Shown here piece after piece: positions 44,966 to 54,831 of a stretch of DNA of 64,000 bases; position 1 is the first letter of the stretch, and every line of letters starts with the position of its first letter. The stretch lies in NCBI GenBank assembly GCA_030278955.1, contig JAOANR010000001.1, positions 7,118,874 to 7,182,873 of the forward strand, in the 5' to 3' direction. A program made the position numbers and the translations under genes. This DNA comes from Hygrophila difformis (taxonomy: Eukaryota; Streptophyta; Magnoliopsida; Lamiales; Acanthaceae). The notes under the pieces are model-generated. The model was given only the letters and a program-made list of their open reading frames with translations. It was not told the DNA's origin and did no database searches.

Positions 44966-45107
44966 GCATTGTTTTTAAAATGAATTATTATTGTGTTATG
45001 ACAATTATACCCTTTATCATTTACAACCCTTGGATTTTAAACGGATGCTTCAGATCGCTGCCTTGATGTGCTGCGGGATTTGTTGATTGCACCCTAACTG
45101 GACCCTA

Positions 45108-46504
45108 GATATAGTCCCTAGTCCCTATTACCAAAGGCGTTTGGTAGAATGATTATTTGAATATTTAAATTTCTACTGTATGTATAAATCTTTGTTTAGA
45201 ACGTAGCGATTTTCTGATAAATAAAACCCTTGATTAAACTCAAAGAAAATATATAGGCAATAATAATGTTGGCAATCAAACAAATAAATAATTATATATC
45301 ATAAGTATATTATATAAAGTTTATTTTAAAAGTAAATAGTTCTACTGTATTTTTTAAAAGTATATGATGGAGTAATAATTAAGTAATTAATTAATTAATT
45401 GGGTGATTTATTACAAGTTTCTAGTATGTTCCACTAACATTAATTGACGAAAGGGTGTGTACGAGGAGTCAGTATTTGTATTGTGAGTTGTGACCGATCA
45501 TGTGCCCACCTTATCTTTTGGGACTCGAATTATGTAAAACACCAATTACGTCGAATTGCTTTTTCCTATTATTATTATTTGGGGCATTTGGCACATGTAT
45601 AAATTATAATGTACCTATTTCTTTCATAAATAGTATAATAGTATTCATCTCATTCGGCTTTCGCCCTTATAGTAACTCGTCTACAAAATACCAAATGAAT
45701 GTGTAATAACAATTAATTAGGGATGTTAATTACTAGTAGGTAGTAATTACGCCATGGTCGGCAGTTTTCGTCCCTTAAATCTTAATACTATATTTATTAA
45801 GAATTTGTGATCGAGTTTACCGATGGCTAGCATGTTGTTGTACGTACTTGAGTTTCCTTAATTATAATCAAAGCTGTAGGTAATTATATTTTCACGAATG
45901 GGTTTGCGTGCGGAGGTCCGCATATCCGGACGTGTTGGATGGGTGCCATAAAAGTGTTATTTTTATTCTATTACCAGAAGTCTCTCAATTTTTTTCCCTT
46001 TTATATGTCTTTTAATTTGGGGCCAAATTAAGGGCCCTTTCCAATTTGTTCCTCTGGAATCGTGGAATTTAATTGTGTAGGGTTGCAGTTGTTGTGGGCC
46101 AGAATCTTATCTAAATTTAAAATGATTTTGCACATTTTATATTTTTATCAAATGATTGTGGTGGATTTTATTCTCTTCAAGTGCATTTTTCAATTTGGAC
46201 AACTATTATATTTCAAAAAAAGTATAGAAAGAGTCTATATATCAAATGTTCTATATCGTGTTCTGCTTTTTCACTGCAATGTTTGTGCTATACAAAGTAC
46301 ACGACAGTGTTCTAATCCATGAGGCCTTGTGCTATGAGACATAGATGACAGTGTTCTCAAAGCCGATTGTTTTGCCTTCTTTATTGCTCCACGCACGACT
46401 TCTCATTGTGCCTATGCTATAAACCATTGATGACAGTGTTCTTACAATAAACAAAATGTGTTATATCCCTCAGCCGTAGTGTTCTTCTAATCCTCATCCC
46501 TGCT
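45108..46504. other. Gene-free stretch
   Basis: AT-rich with no convincing gene. The segment 46290-46490 contains four copies of an RACAGTGTTCT-like motif at irregular spacing. Confidence 0.5.
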
Positions 46505-47164
46505 TCACATCCTACAACTTAATGCTATTGTCATCCTCTTCACCATTTTCATCCTCAGCCGCTGCATCGTCATCCTCTTCACCATTTTCATCCCGTGGCA
46601 ATGGCACAACATCAACACAGCACTGTGAACCCCCAGCCTCTCCGATGTCATCCTCTTCACCATTTTCACCGCGTGGCAATTGCACAGCATCATCACAGCA
46701 CTGTAAATCATTAACCGCTGCATCGTCGTCCTCTTTACCAACTCCCTCACGTGGTAATTCCACACCATCATCCCAGAACAGTAAACCCCCATCGTCCCCT
46801 TCAAGATAGCATCCGCGATATTCCGTATCATCATCGCCGAGACGGAGGTTCTCGGTTTCGTTTGCGTCGAAGCCGGCGTACTTACACTTTCCGGGTAGGC
46901 GTTCAGATCCACACCCGCATCACCACCATGTTCTTCCATTCCCAATTGTGTTATTGAGTCTTCAATGATCTCCAAATTTTCTTCACCAACCTGTAAATCG
47001 TATCCGATATCTGCGGGTGTTGTATCACCTTCGCCGCTACGATTGTTGGAGAATGCTATTGGACCATCGATGCCGTCGCCCAAATCGTCCGGTAAAAAAT
47101 TGAGGTCGATCATCCCACACCCGCCGGAATTGCCGATAATGCGTATGTCTTCCAATTGAAACAC
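46505..47164 (-). CDS. Unrecognised acidic repeat protein, probably frame-disrupted
   Basis: The minus-strand frame from 47164 encodes MFQLEDIRIIGNSGGCGMI, then DLNFLPDDLGDGIDG and GVDLNAYPESV. The composition looks genuine and acidic, with two DLN motifs. Past about 46880 this frame becomes Met/Lys/Arg-rich nonsense, while the next frame (open to 46512) reads sensibly: GDDDTEYRGCYLEGDDGG, then three repeats of about 26 residues starting LPRxxxGxEDD. Either an indel broke the gene near 46880, or an intron starting at GTAAGT (46885-46880) joins the frames. DLN-rich acidic N-termini occur in FAR1-related proteins, but I cannot confirm that family. Confidence 0.35.
   Translation of the reverse strand: MFQLEDIRIIGNSGGCGMIDLNFLPDDLGDGIDGPIAFSNNRSGEGDTTPADIGYDLQVGEENLEIIEDSITQLGMEEHGGDAGVDLNAYPESVSTPASTQTKPRTSVSAMMIRNIADAILKGTMGVYCSGMMVWNYHVRELVKRTTMQRLMIYSAVMMLCNCHAVKMVKRMTSERLGVHSAVLMLCHCHGMKMVKRMTMQRLRMKMVKRMTIALSCRM
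46512..46800 (-). repeat. 78-bp coding tandem repeat
   Basis: Three to four diverged 78-bp units encoding LPRxENGEEDD...CCxDxVx. They start (minus strand) at about 46758, 46680 and 46602, with a partial unit upstream. Length a multiple of three. Confidence 0.75.
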
Positions 47165-47570
47165 CAGAATAGGATTTTCCCATTAATTATGCAAAGAAGG
47201 CAGTTTCATATCATTCCTATCATTACTCCAATAATTAAGGCAATCAGTGATACACCTTCCAATTTTAATAAATGCGTCCGTATGGAATTCTAAACCCTAT
47301 TTCGACACGTAGCACAAAGTCATCATAGTGGGAACACATCCGCATATCCGCACTATAAATCATCCGTTTAGTAACTTAATTGCTATTTTCAATCAATCAG
47401 ACAAAAATTAATATAGTAATTAGTTGAAGCACACCGACACCGGTTTTAGTTAATCAAACAGGATTATTATTGATATATAACTTAATTAGGATTCATGGTA
47501 AGTTTTGCAAGTAACACAAGCAGTTCATAAAATTAGCTGACACAATTAATTAGTAGTAATAAGTTAAAAG

Positions 47571-47690
47571 TTGTACGGGTTCTCGCTCAAGCAGAGGTCT
47601 CAGGTTCGAACTTTTATGCGTGCATAATTATGTTATGAGAGATAATCTTTCAATGCACACTCGAACTTCGATTAGGCCTTGTTCTCTTCG
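47571..47690. mobile_element. tRNA-related (SINE-like) fragment
   Basis: Contains CTCGCTCAAGCAGAGG and a B-box GTCTCAGGTTCGAACTT, followed by an AT-rich region. No closed cloverleaf. Probably a degenerate SINE. Confidence 0.35.
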
Positions 47691-47924
47691 CCTGAAATAA
47701 TTTGTTCTGATCTGAATTTTATAAAATCTGAGATGGTCTGAATGCTTTTAGTCTGATTTTAATAAGAATAAGTAATAAGTTCAGGAGAATAGACCCTAAT
47801 TAATTTTGAGAGACATGGGGATATTCTAAAATTACCAAAAACAAAAAAGTGAAATATAATTAAAGATAGAATTGAGACGAGAATGGAGACGGCAGCAGCG
47901 AGCAGTAGCCTCTAGTTGGGCTGT

Positions 47925-47971
47925 GTGAATTGTGATAAATATATACGCAGTTCAATGCATATTTTTAAGGG
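47925..47971. mobile_element. Left half of a family A MITE split by the viral insertion
   Basis: The sequence CGCAGTTCAATGCATATTTTT matches the family A interior (compare CGCAGTCCAATGCACGTTTT at 7790-7810). It continues after the 8.8-kb insertion at 56808. Confidence 0.75.
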
Positions 47972-48583
47972 GAAATTATAGATAAATACCTCTCATTCTA
48001 AGTTTATTACTTGTTCAGTACCTAGCACTCTTTTTCTTCCTTTTCACTACCTAATTTTGTCTCTATATGTAAAGATTGTCAAATATGCCCCTGGTCAAGT
48101 TTAGTACTTTTGTCTTATAAGTATTGTACATATTATCAAGCAGTTTAGTATATGTGGAATTAAAAGACTTGTATATCTCTTTAGTAATTGTTGTACAATT
48201 TTCAAACATTACTTTATAGATTTTATTTATGATCTTAAACAGAGAACGTAATTAATCAAAATATATGCCATGATCATTCACAGTATTTATCATTCAAAGT
48301 AAAATTTCTGGGTCTACCTCGCTTCCGTAGTATAAGCTTTGTGGTTGAAACTTTCTGATCGAGTCCTTCAACGAGTAACCTTCTTTCCTCGTCTGCTATC
48401 CTTCTTTCAGGCCTCCTGCCTTACTCCGGTATGCACGACCTCTCGGAAATCACTGTATCGATGACATGACTCTCACAATATGTTTCACTCACTCACATAT
48501 ATTTAGAATTTTGGTAGACTTTTAGAAAAATATACTCGAAGATATTTACTGGAATGATCAGGCTATTGTACTTAGCCGATCAT

Positions 48584-48591
48584 CTTTTATT
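48584..48591 (-). terminator. Viral poly(A) signal
   Basis: AATAAAAG on the minus strand, about 100 nt downstream of the predicted transcription start. In caulimovirids the poly(A) signal lies a short way after the start and is bypassed on the first pass, which makes a terminally redundant pregenomic RNA. Confidence 0.7.
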
Positions 48592-48718
48592 GAAAGCTTT
48601 TAAAATCACTCATAGTTTTACATCACACAGAGAGAACTAAAGATTACAAAGAAATGCAAGAGAAAGAAATACTATGGTAGGTATCTTCGCTTCTGCATCC
48701 TTCGTGAATCATTCCTCC

Positions 48719-48728
48719 TTTTATAGAT
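48719..48728 (-). promoter_or_regulatory. Viral 35S-like TATA box
   Basis: CTATAAAAGG on the minus strand, downstream of the transactivator gene and before the poly(A) signal. The predicted start is near 48690. The order of last ORF, enhancer, TATA, poly(A) signal, leader and primer site is that of a pararetrovirus pregenomic promoter. Confidence 0.78.
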
Positions 48729-48865
48729 GGAGTCTTGGGGATCATGTGGTTCAGAATTGATTTACGTGGCCTTATCTCCGTCCTTCCTTTTTCTTCCATT
48801 ATTGAGATTCCATAGCTGTCATTTTTAATCCTTCATTATTAGCCGTCCTCTTTGTCTTGTTGTCT

Positions 48866-48973
48866 AATTACGTCATTGCATGCGTCTTTCTGCATTATTT
48901 TGTTCTTGTCTTCTTGTTCAATTGCGTCATTGCATACGTCTTGCCGCATTATTCTTTTCTTGGTGCTACATTG
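48866..48973 (-). promoter_or_regulatory. Duplicated as-1-like enhancer block
   Basis: Two imperfect 54-bp copies (48866-48919, 48920-48973), each with a pair of TGACG-class cores (TGACGTAA or TGACGCAA, and GACGCA or GACGTA) on the minus strand. TGACG pairs are the TGA/bZIP binding sites of caulimovirus 35S promoters. They lie about 150 bp upstream of the TATA box. Confidence 0.65.
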
Positions 48974-48998
48974 GTCCTCTCTGTCGTCACTGCTTACT

Positions 48999-50087
48999 TC
49001 ATTTCGTTGTCTCTTTCCGAAGAAATGTTCTTGTTTTCAGGCTTGTGGTGGATTTCTCTACTGCTTTCTTCCAGATACTCTTGACTTCTTCTGAGCATTC
49101 AAAATTGTATGTGTCAAATTTCTGAATTAGTCCTGCTAAATTTCCTGATCTGAATCCTGGAGTGTTCAATTGCTCAATCATTACAATTTCTTCATTTCCG
49201 AAAAAGATTCCTGCGCCTTGGTTGTATAGTCTTTTCATCTGTTCATGGACAGCACGTATTCCCATTGCTCTTTTGAAGTGGATGTATTTGTCATTAAAGA
49301 TTTCTGTTTTGGGGGTTCCATAGTCTTGAGGATAACTTTCTGGTTTAGTGATTTCTTCTGCAATAGCAAGATGGTAGGAAGAGTGTTTGACTTCTGGACT
49401 AATAGAAAATATTTTTAGTTTCTGGGTTTTTGGTCTTATGTTTAGGCCTTCAAGTAGTACAGGTAATTTGGATATTTCGGTTCGTAAAGGGGACAAGAAA
49501 ATAGTTCTGATAAAACCGAATTTGAAACAGTTCGAAACAAAGTTCGGGTCGCAGCCTGGTAAAATAGTTACTTGTGGATGTAGGGATTTGGTGAATTCTG
49601 TGTAAAATGATGATTCTTGTCTGGGTAAGGAGTATATGTAGCTGCTCAGGGTATGGTATTCTGCTAAAAAGTTTCTTGTTTCAGGGCTAATGGGTGTTGG
49701 TTGAGGAATATTGTCGCAAAAATACTTCTTAGTTTCTGCAATGTTTTTCGACGAGGTCGAAGGTCTTGCATCCCCAGATTGTTTTGCTTGTTTGTCCTCT
49801 TTTGGAACAGGATTAGCTTTCCCTTCCTGGTTTGAAACACCAGTATTTAGTTCTTCAGGGGTATAAAAGTATTCTTCCATAGTAGTTAGTAATCCCTGCA
49901 AACATTTGTTACATTCATATATGTCGTCATTGATAGTCTTATGTTCGTCCATAAAGCTTCCAACGATCAACTGTTGTAGCTTTAGTTGTCTGTCCATAGT
50001 TGACTGGAGTAGTTTTTGTAGTCGATCTATTTCATTGTAAATGTGGTCAGTCAGACCAGCATCATCCCATTGTTCATTGTTCTCCAT
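48999..50087 (-). CDS. Caulimovirid transactivator / inclusion-body-like protein
   Basis: 362 residues, the last ORF before the promoter, the position of ORF VI (TAV) in caulimoviruses. The N-terminal ~60 residues are predicted helical (LQKLLQSTMDRQLKLQQLIV). A charged linker follows (about 105-130). The conserved-looking core lies at 160-330 and contains YLPGCDP-like ILPGCDPNFVSNCFKFGF and the segment GAGIFFGNEEIVMIEQLN. TAV proteins let ribosomes reinitiate on polycistronic viral RNA and form the inclusion-body matrix. The start overlaps the end of the polymerase ORF by 14 nt. Assignment rests on position and the core pattern; it is shorter than the caulimovirus protein. Confidence 0.7.
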   Translation of the reverse strand: MENNEQWDDAGLTDHIYNEIDRLQKLLQSTMDRQLKLQQLIVGSFMDEHKTINDDIYECNKCLQGLLTTMEEYFYTPEELNTGVSNQEGKANPVPKEDKQAKQSGDARPSTSSKNIAETKKYFCDNIPQPTPISPETRNFLAEYHTLSSYIYSLPRQESSFYTEFTKSLHPQVTILPGCDPNFVSNCFKFGFIRTIFLSPLRTEISKLPVLLEGLNIRPKTQKLKIFSISPEVKHSSYHLAIAEEITKPESYPQDYGTPKTEIFNDKYIHFKRAMGIRAVHEQMKRLYNQGAGIFFGNEEIVMIEQLNTPGFRSGNLAGLIQKFDTYNFECSEEVKSIWKKAVEKSTTSLKTRTFLRKETTK

Positions 50088-51996
50088 ATTCAGGGTTTCT
50101 GCTCAAAAAATCAGCTAGATAATTTTCAGTCCCTTTAATATATTCAACAGTAAAGTCGTACATTGACAAGAAAGTCTGATATCTTATTATTCTTCTATAT
50201 TGGGGTTTATTTGGAACTTTATTGTAAATTAAAGGTTTTACTTGTGTATTGTCAGTTAATACTTTAAACTTTCTACTTAATAACCAAAATGAAAATTTAT
50301 CTATTGATTTAATCACTGCAAGTAATTCTTTTTCATTTGTACTATAGTTTATGGCTGCTCCTTGTAATGTTCCGGATGCATATCTACAAATTTCACCAGT
50401 ATCGGTTTTTAATAATCCTGCCCAATGGTAGTCTGAGCTATCGGTTTGTACTATTAAATTATCTTTTTCGTCAGGTAATCTTAACGGTGGTAATTTGGAG
50501 CATTCTTCTTTTAATTGTTTGACAATTTCAGTATGTTGATCATTCCATCCTATCTTATTATTTTTTCTTATCAATTTTCTTAGATCATTTGTCTTTTTTG
50601 CTAAATTTGATATAAATCCTTCTGCATAATTTAGAATTCCAAGAAATCTTTGTATGTTTAATTTATTCCTAAGTTCATCAGGCATTTTAACAAGTTTTGT
50701 ACTTATATGTGGTTGCATTTTAATTCCAAGTTTATTTAATATTAGACCCAAAAATTCTATTTCATCTTTGAATATTTCTGCTTTCTTTTCTGATAAAATT
50801 AATCCATGATCTTTACAAAGTTTTGCAAATATATCTAAATGTTTTTTATGTTCTTCTATAGTGTTTGAGGCTATTAGTATATCATCTACGTATACAAATA
50901 TAAAGTTACTAAATTTTTTAAATGTTTTATCCATTTTTCTTTGAAATATTTGTGGTCCATTTTTTATTCCAAACGGCATAACCTTCCATTCATAGTGTCC
51001 TTGTGGTGTACTAAAGGCTGTGTATTTTATACTTTCTGGATGCATTTTAATTTGCCAAAATCCATTTTTACAATCAAATTTTGAATAAATAGTTCTACCT
51101 CTAGCTAATCCTATTAGATTTTCTTTGTTAGGTAAAAAGTATCCATCAAATATCATGTTTTTGTTTAGTTCCTTATAGTTTATTACTAACCTTGGTTTCT
51201 TTCTTATTTGTTCGCTACGATTTCTAACCAAGAAAGCTTGACTATTATGTTCTGCTATAGATTCTTGAATAAGGTCTAATTCTAACAATTCATTTATTTG
51301 TTTTCGAAGTTCTTCAATATCTTCTTGATTATGCATCATCGGTTGAGTTCTTATTATTATATCGTCGTTTTTCATTTTTAATTCTGCATATATTTTATTA
51401 AGATTCCATTTTTCAATTGGATTTTCTCCATAGTTTTCAGAGATGTATTTTATTGTCTCATGAAGTTCATATTTATCAAAATCTTCTGGCTTTTGAATTA
51501 GTACTTGTTTTTTAATTTTGTGAATTTTAAATTTTATGTAATAAGTAATTGGTTGTTTTATAATTTCTCCTTTTTCACCACGTTTCTGAAGCACTCTGTA
51601 TGGTTTCCTTATTCTCGGAATAGTAATATAGTGGTTACATGCTGATCTAAGTTGAATATTATATCTATCTACTCTAAAGCTTTGAAATAAACTTGTAAAA
51701 TCTGTCCCTAATAATACATCAATTGTTTTTACTGGGCTAACAAATACTTCTTGTATTGTAAATATTTTATTTCCTAAAATTATTTGAACATCTTTAGCTA
51801 TTTTATTAATAATTAAACTATGTCCAGTAGCTCCATGTACTTCTATTGGTCTTTTATTTACTTCCCATTCTTTTATTAAATGTTCTTGTATTAATGTGAT
51901 TTCTGCTCCTGTATCTAGTATAGCACATGTTGTTATATTTGTTTGTAGTATAGTTAACTCTAGGTATACTGTTGTTGGAAATCTAATTTCTTTCAT
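50074..51996 (-). CDS. Caulimovirid protease / reverse transcriptase / RNase H
   Basis: 640 residues, open throughout. A retropepsin lies at the N-terminus (ILDTGAEI at 26-33 and VLLGTDF at 94-100). The reverse transcriptase has the motif FVYVDDILIAS (about 370) and PFGIKNGPQIFQRKMD just before it. RNase H is at about 505-640 (LIVQTDSSDYHWAG, NEKELLAV, TDNTQ, LADFLSR). The polymerase copies pregenomic RNA into the circular DNA genome in the cytoplasm. The length matches the stand-alone polymerase ORF of caulimoviruses. It overlaps the movement-protein ORF by 4 nt (ATGA) and the transactivator ORF by 14 nt. No integrase domain, as expected. Confidence 0.95.
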   Translation of the reverse strand: MKEIRFPTTVYLELTILQTNITTCAILDTGAEITLIQEHLIKEWEVNKRPIEVHGATGHSLIINKIAKDVQIILGNKIFTIQEVFVSPVKTIDVLLGTDFTSLFQSFRVDRYNIQLRSACNHYITIPRIRKPYRVLQKRGEKGEIIKQPITYYIKFKIHKIKKQVLIQKPEDFDKYELHETIKYISENYGENPIEKWNLNKIYAELKMKNDDIIIRTQPMMHNQEDIEELRKQINELLELDLIQESIAEHNSQAFLVRNRSEQIRKKPRLVINYKELNKNMIFDGYFLPNKENLIGLARGRTIYSKFDCKNGFWQIKMHPESIKYTAFSTPQGHYEWKVMPFGIKNGPQIFQRKMDKTFKKFSNFIFVYVDDILIASNTIEEHKKHLDIFAKLCKDHGLILSEKKAEIFKDEIEFLGLILNKLGIKMQPHISTKLVKMPDELRNKLNIQRFLGILNYAEGFISNLAKKTNDLRKLIRKNNKIGWNDQHTEIVKQLKEECSKLPPLRLPDEKDNLIVQTDSSDYHWAGLLKTDTGEICRYASGTLQGAAINYSTNEKELLAVIKSIDKFSFWLLSRKFKVLTDNTQVKPLIYNKVPNKPQYRRIIRYQTFLSMYDFTVEYIKGTENYLADFLSRNPEYGEQ

Positions 51997-53369
51997 ATAT
52001 ATGCTTTTCCTATTACAAAAGCTTTTCCATTTTTTGTTTTTCCACTAAAAATTTCTCCTGTTATCGTATATTTGTTTAATGAGTCTAAAAACTCGTTGCC
52101 TAACAAGACATGATAGGTACTACTTGATGTTCCTTCTTCTTCTGCTACATAACATTTTACTTCTTCTATTAAGTCTGTGCCTAGTTTTATCGGTACTATT
52201 ACTAATTCATTTACTCTTCTTACTTCTCCTTCAAAAGTAGCATATCTATACTCTGTTCCTATATGCTTTACTAATCCATTTATACATGTTTTTCCTATAT
52301 GATTCTTACCAGCTCCAGTATCTACTAATATATTTGGTCCTTTTATCCAGTTTGTGCCATTATAGTATTCTATATTAATTCTCCATGTTTGGGCTTTTTG
52401 TTTACTTTTTTCGTATGGTATATCAATACTATGTCTTGGTTGATCAAGTATTAGATTTGTTCTTGGGCTATAGTCTATACTTTTTCTGCTACTCATTGTT
52501 CTTCCTATATAGGATAATTGTGGTCTCCTATTTTCTAATGGTTTTCCAATCTCTATTGTATTTTTCTTGTCCGCAAGATCAATTATCCAGTCATCTTGTA
52601 ACGTTGGATTATTCAATTCTGGTAATATTAGATCTGCTATTGTATCTCTACATGCTTCATGTATTTCTATTGTCTTTTTATCATCATAAGGTTTTAGTCT
52701 ATTGCTATTTAGGTAGCTATAAAAAGCACTATAATGTACTGTAAATATTTTACTTTCATTTTTCATTACATCATTCCTATGTACTTTTATGTATAGGGTT
52801 AATGTTTCGTCTATATTTTGATCTTGTAAAGATACACAATAGTTTGGGTAACATGTAAATAATAGTTTTTGGTAAATTAAGTTTCCATTAATAGTTCCTA
52901 AGTGTGAGTCTTGTGGATTTAATAATCTTGAATCATGTAGGCTTATTGTTATTGGTAAGTCTATTCCACTTCTAAATAAAGATTTTATTAGAATCTTTAC
53001 TCCTGCTAAATGTACGTATTGTATTTTCTCTGTTTTCTTTCTACTTAATTTTTCTAGTCCTTTATTTATTATGTCTTTTGTTAAAAGGTGCAGTTTTAGA
53101 GTAGTATTAGTGTTACATACATCTACCGTTTTTTCTAGTTCATGATATTCATGAATTACTATATTATTTCTTGAGAATGTTCTTGATAGTATATTAAAAT
53201 TTGTATGCTTGAATCCATGTTTTAGATCTAATCCTTGTATTTTATTAATTTGTTCTGGACTTAAGATAGCTTTTATTGCATATCCTCTTTGTCCTTCATA
53301 TTGTTCTACATATTCTATTTCTTTTGTTTCCTCTTGTTCTTCTGTGATTATTTCTTTATCTTTATTCAT
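51993..53369 (-). CDS. Movement protein with extra C-terminal retropepsin-like domain
   Basis: 458 residues. The first ~260 fit the 30K movement-protein superfamily: AGVKILIKSLFRSGIDLP (about 122-139), the D motif SLHDSRLLNP, then a beta-rich stretch ending FTVHYSAFYSYL. These proteins form tubules through plasmodesmata. The last ~125 residues have a second signature like a retroviral aspartic protease: ILVDTGAGKNHIG (347-359), and 72 residues later VLLGNEFL (421-428), the same two-part layout as in the polymerase ORF. It overlaps the coat ORF by 8 nt and the polymerase ORF by 4 nt. The movement-protein call is firm. The second domain is recognised from motifs only and its activity is unknown. 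Confidence 0.85.
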   Translation of the reverse strand: MNKDKEIITEEQEETKEIEYVEQYEGQRGYAIKAILSPEQINKIQGLDLKHGFKHTNFNILSRTFSRNNIVIHEYHELEKTVDVCNTNTTLKLHLLTKDIINKGLEKLSRKKTEKIQYVHLAGVKILIKSLFRSGIDLPITISLHDSRLLNPQDSHLGTINGNLIYQKLLFTCYPNYCVSLQDQNIDETLTLYIKVHRNDVMKNESKIFTVHYSAFYSYLNSNRLKPYDDKKTIEIHEACRDTIADLILPELNNPTLQDDWIIDLADKKNTIEIGKPLENRRPQLSYIGRTMSSRKSIDYSPRTNLILDQPRHSIDIPYEKSKQKAQTWRINIEYYNGTNWIKGPNILVDTGAGKNHIGKTCINGLVKHIGTEYRYATFEGEVRRVNELVIVPIKLGTDLIEEVKCYVAEEEGTSSSTYHVLLGNEFLDSLNKYTITGEIFSGKTKNGKAFVIGKAYI

Positions 53370-54831
53370 TTTCTACTTCAGAGAATTTTACTTCATATAT
53401 CTCTTCTCCTGATTCTGGTTCACTTATACTTTCTAGATCTGATTCTATTTCTTTGAATATTTGTTCATCTATAATATCATATTCCATAAATCTTACTTGT
53501 TTTTTCTTTGGTTTTGTACAATCACTTGCAAAGTGTCCTATTTCTCCACAGTTATAACATTTACATGTGGTTGGATTCTTTTTATTTTGTCTTTTATCAT
53601 TTCTTCTTTTATAATATTTTCTTCCAAATTTTGGCTTAAAGAATTTTTTCTTATTAAAGATTTTAAATCTTTTTCCTTTCTTAAATTTTCTTTTTATTGG
53701 TTTAAATTTTTTAAATCTCTTATTTTTTCTGTATGATTTATTTTTTCCCCATTCAAAATTTTCTGCATTTTCTTGGCAGCATAAATCAGCAGCTTTATTA
53801 TATATTTTAGTGTGGTCTAATATTTTTCTTTGGTAACATAACTCAGTTATTACCTGTCTTATTAATCTTATTCGGCTTCCTAAATTATTCGGATAGTCAT
53901 TTTTATTTTGAATCCATGTTTTCCACATATATTCATCCCATGGTGATGGTAGTTTTGAAAATATAGAGTTCATGGTGTGTTCATTATTTTGTGAGCTTGT
54001 ATAAGCTGTATAATAGTAGCTTTTAAACTGTTCAGAGAATTGATCAAAAAAGCATAAATCTCTTAGTCTTATTTTATTTAATCTTAGTAACGCTTGATCT
54101 CGTTCTTCTATTATAGCATTGTTATCTAAGCTCTGTACTCCTAGGAATTCTTCTTGTATGATATTGATAAATTCCTCTATTCCTGTGGTAACATCTTGTC
54201 CAAATCCTTGAGTAATTGTATTCATATAAGTTTGTTTTGTATTTGAAGAAATTCCTGCAAGGAATTGTGCCACATTTCCTTGGACTAAATTCCATATTTT
54301 TAATGTTTTTGCTCTTGACGTACTTTCTTCTGACATTAAATGTATTCTTATTATCTGTTTCCATTTTTCTAATTCTAGACTTGGCTGTTTAAGACAATCC
54401 AGGTTTAGGAATATTGCATCTCCTGGTCTCACATTTCCTATTCTTGTTTCTTTTAGCTCAAAATCTTCATTGTATTTCCAAATTTCTTTTTTAGAGGTTG
54501 TTTTTCTTATTGGAAAATTTCTTGAAGGTAAATTTTGTAATCTACTTTGATAATTGTCTACATTTTGTCTATTTGTAGTTTGATCTACTTCCATTGGTAT
54601 AGTTCCTGTTACTCCTTCTCTTGGCAAGGTAGTGCTAGTTTCTCCAACTACTTCTGATGATGGTAAATATAATCTATGATTATTCATAAAGACTTTATGT
54701 TGATCTTCCAAATCGCTTTCATCAGTTTCTAATTCTGTTTCTGAAAATGTTCCTGTATATATTGGTTCTAAATTTAGTCGTTCTAAATCACTACTTAATT
54801 CATTTATTAAGTCTTCTATACTTGTATTCAT
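53362..54831 (-). CDS. Caulimovirid coat protein
   Basis: 489 residues. The N-terminal third is acidic and disordered-looking. The middle (about 150-340) is the capsid core with helical segments. A strongly Lys/Arg-rich block follows (about 365-415), then the zinc knuckle CYNCGEIGHFASDC (about 421-434), and an acidic tail. This acid-core-basic-CCHC-acid order is the standard organisation of caulimovirid coat proteins, which package viral DNA and bind pregenomic RNA through the knuckle. It begins with a 4-nt overlap (ATGA) with the 117-codon ORF upstream and ends with an 8-nt overlap into the movement-protein ORF. Confidence 0.92.
   Translation of the reverse strand: MNTSIEDLINELSSDLERLNLEPIYTGTFSETELETDESDLEDQHKVFMNNHRLYLPSSEVVGETSTTLPREGVTGTIPMEVDQTTNRQNVDNYQSRLQNLPSRNFPIRKTTSKKEIWKYNEDFELKETRIGNVRPGDAIFLNLDCLKQPSLELEKWKQIIRIHLMSEESTSRAKTLKIWNLVQGNVAQFLAGISSNTKQTYMNTITQGFGQDVTTGIEEFINIIQEEFLGVQSLDNNAIIEERDQALLRLNKIRLRDLCFFDQFSEQFKSYYYTAYTSSQNNEHTMNSIFSKLPSPWDEYMWKTWIQNKNDYPNNLGSRIRLIRQVITELCYQRKILDHTKIYNKAADLCCQENAENFEWGKNKSYRKNKRFKKFKPIKRKFKKGKRFKIFNKKKFFKPKFGRKYYKRRNDKRQNKKNPTTCKCYNCGEIGHFASDCTKPKKKQVRFMEYDIIDEQIFKEIESDLESISEPESGEEIYEVKFSEVENE

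Larger units (their letters stand above)
35541..45107. mobile_element. TIR element rich in a short tandem repeat, split by a gypsy retrotransposon
   Basis: Left end TAGGGTTTTGGTTAGGGTGC and right end (reverse complement) TAGGGTCCAGTTAGGGTGC are inverted repeats. Both are followed inside by a CTTGATGTGCTGCGG motif, arranged differently at each end. The element proper is 35541-36465 plus 44674-45107, about 1.36 kb. Both halves share a CGCTGAATTATTCTTGGTAGC-type repeat. The gypsy element occupies the middle. No transposase. The target duplication is not clear in the AT-rich flanks. Confidence 0.68.

Noticed and set aside
53461..53736. Plus-strand open frames opposite the viral genes (also 52385, 55197)
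   Set aside because: They are antisense shadows of very AT-rich coding DNA, with no domain resemblance.
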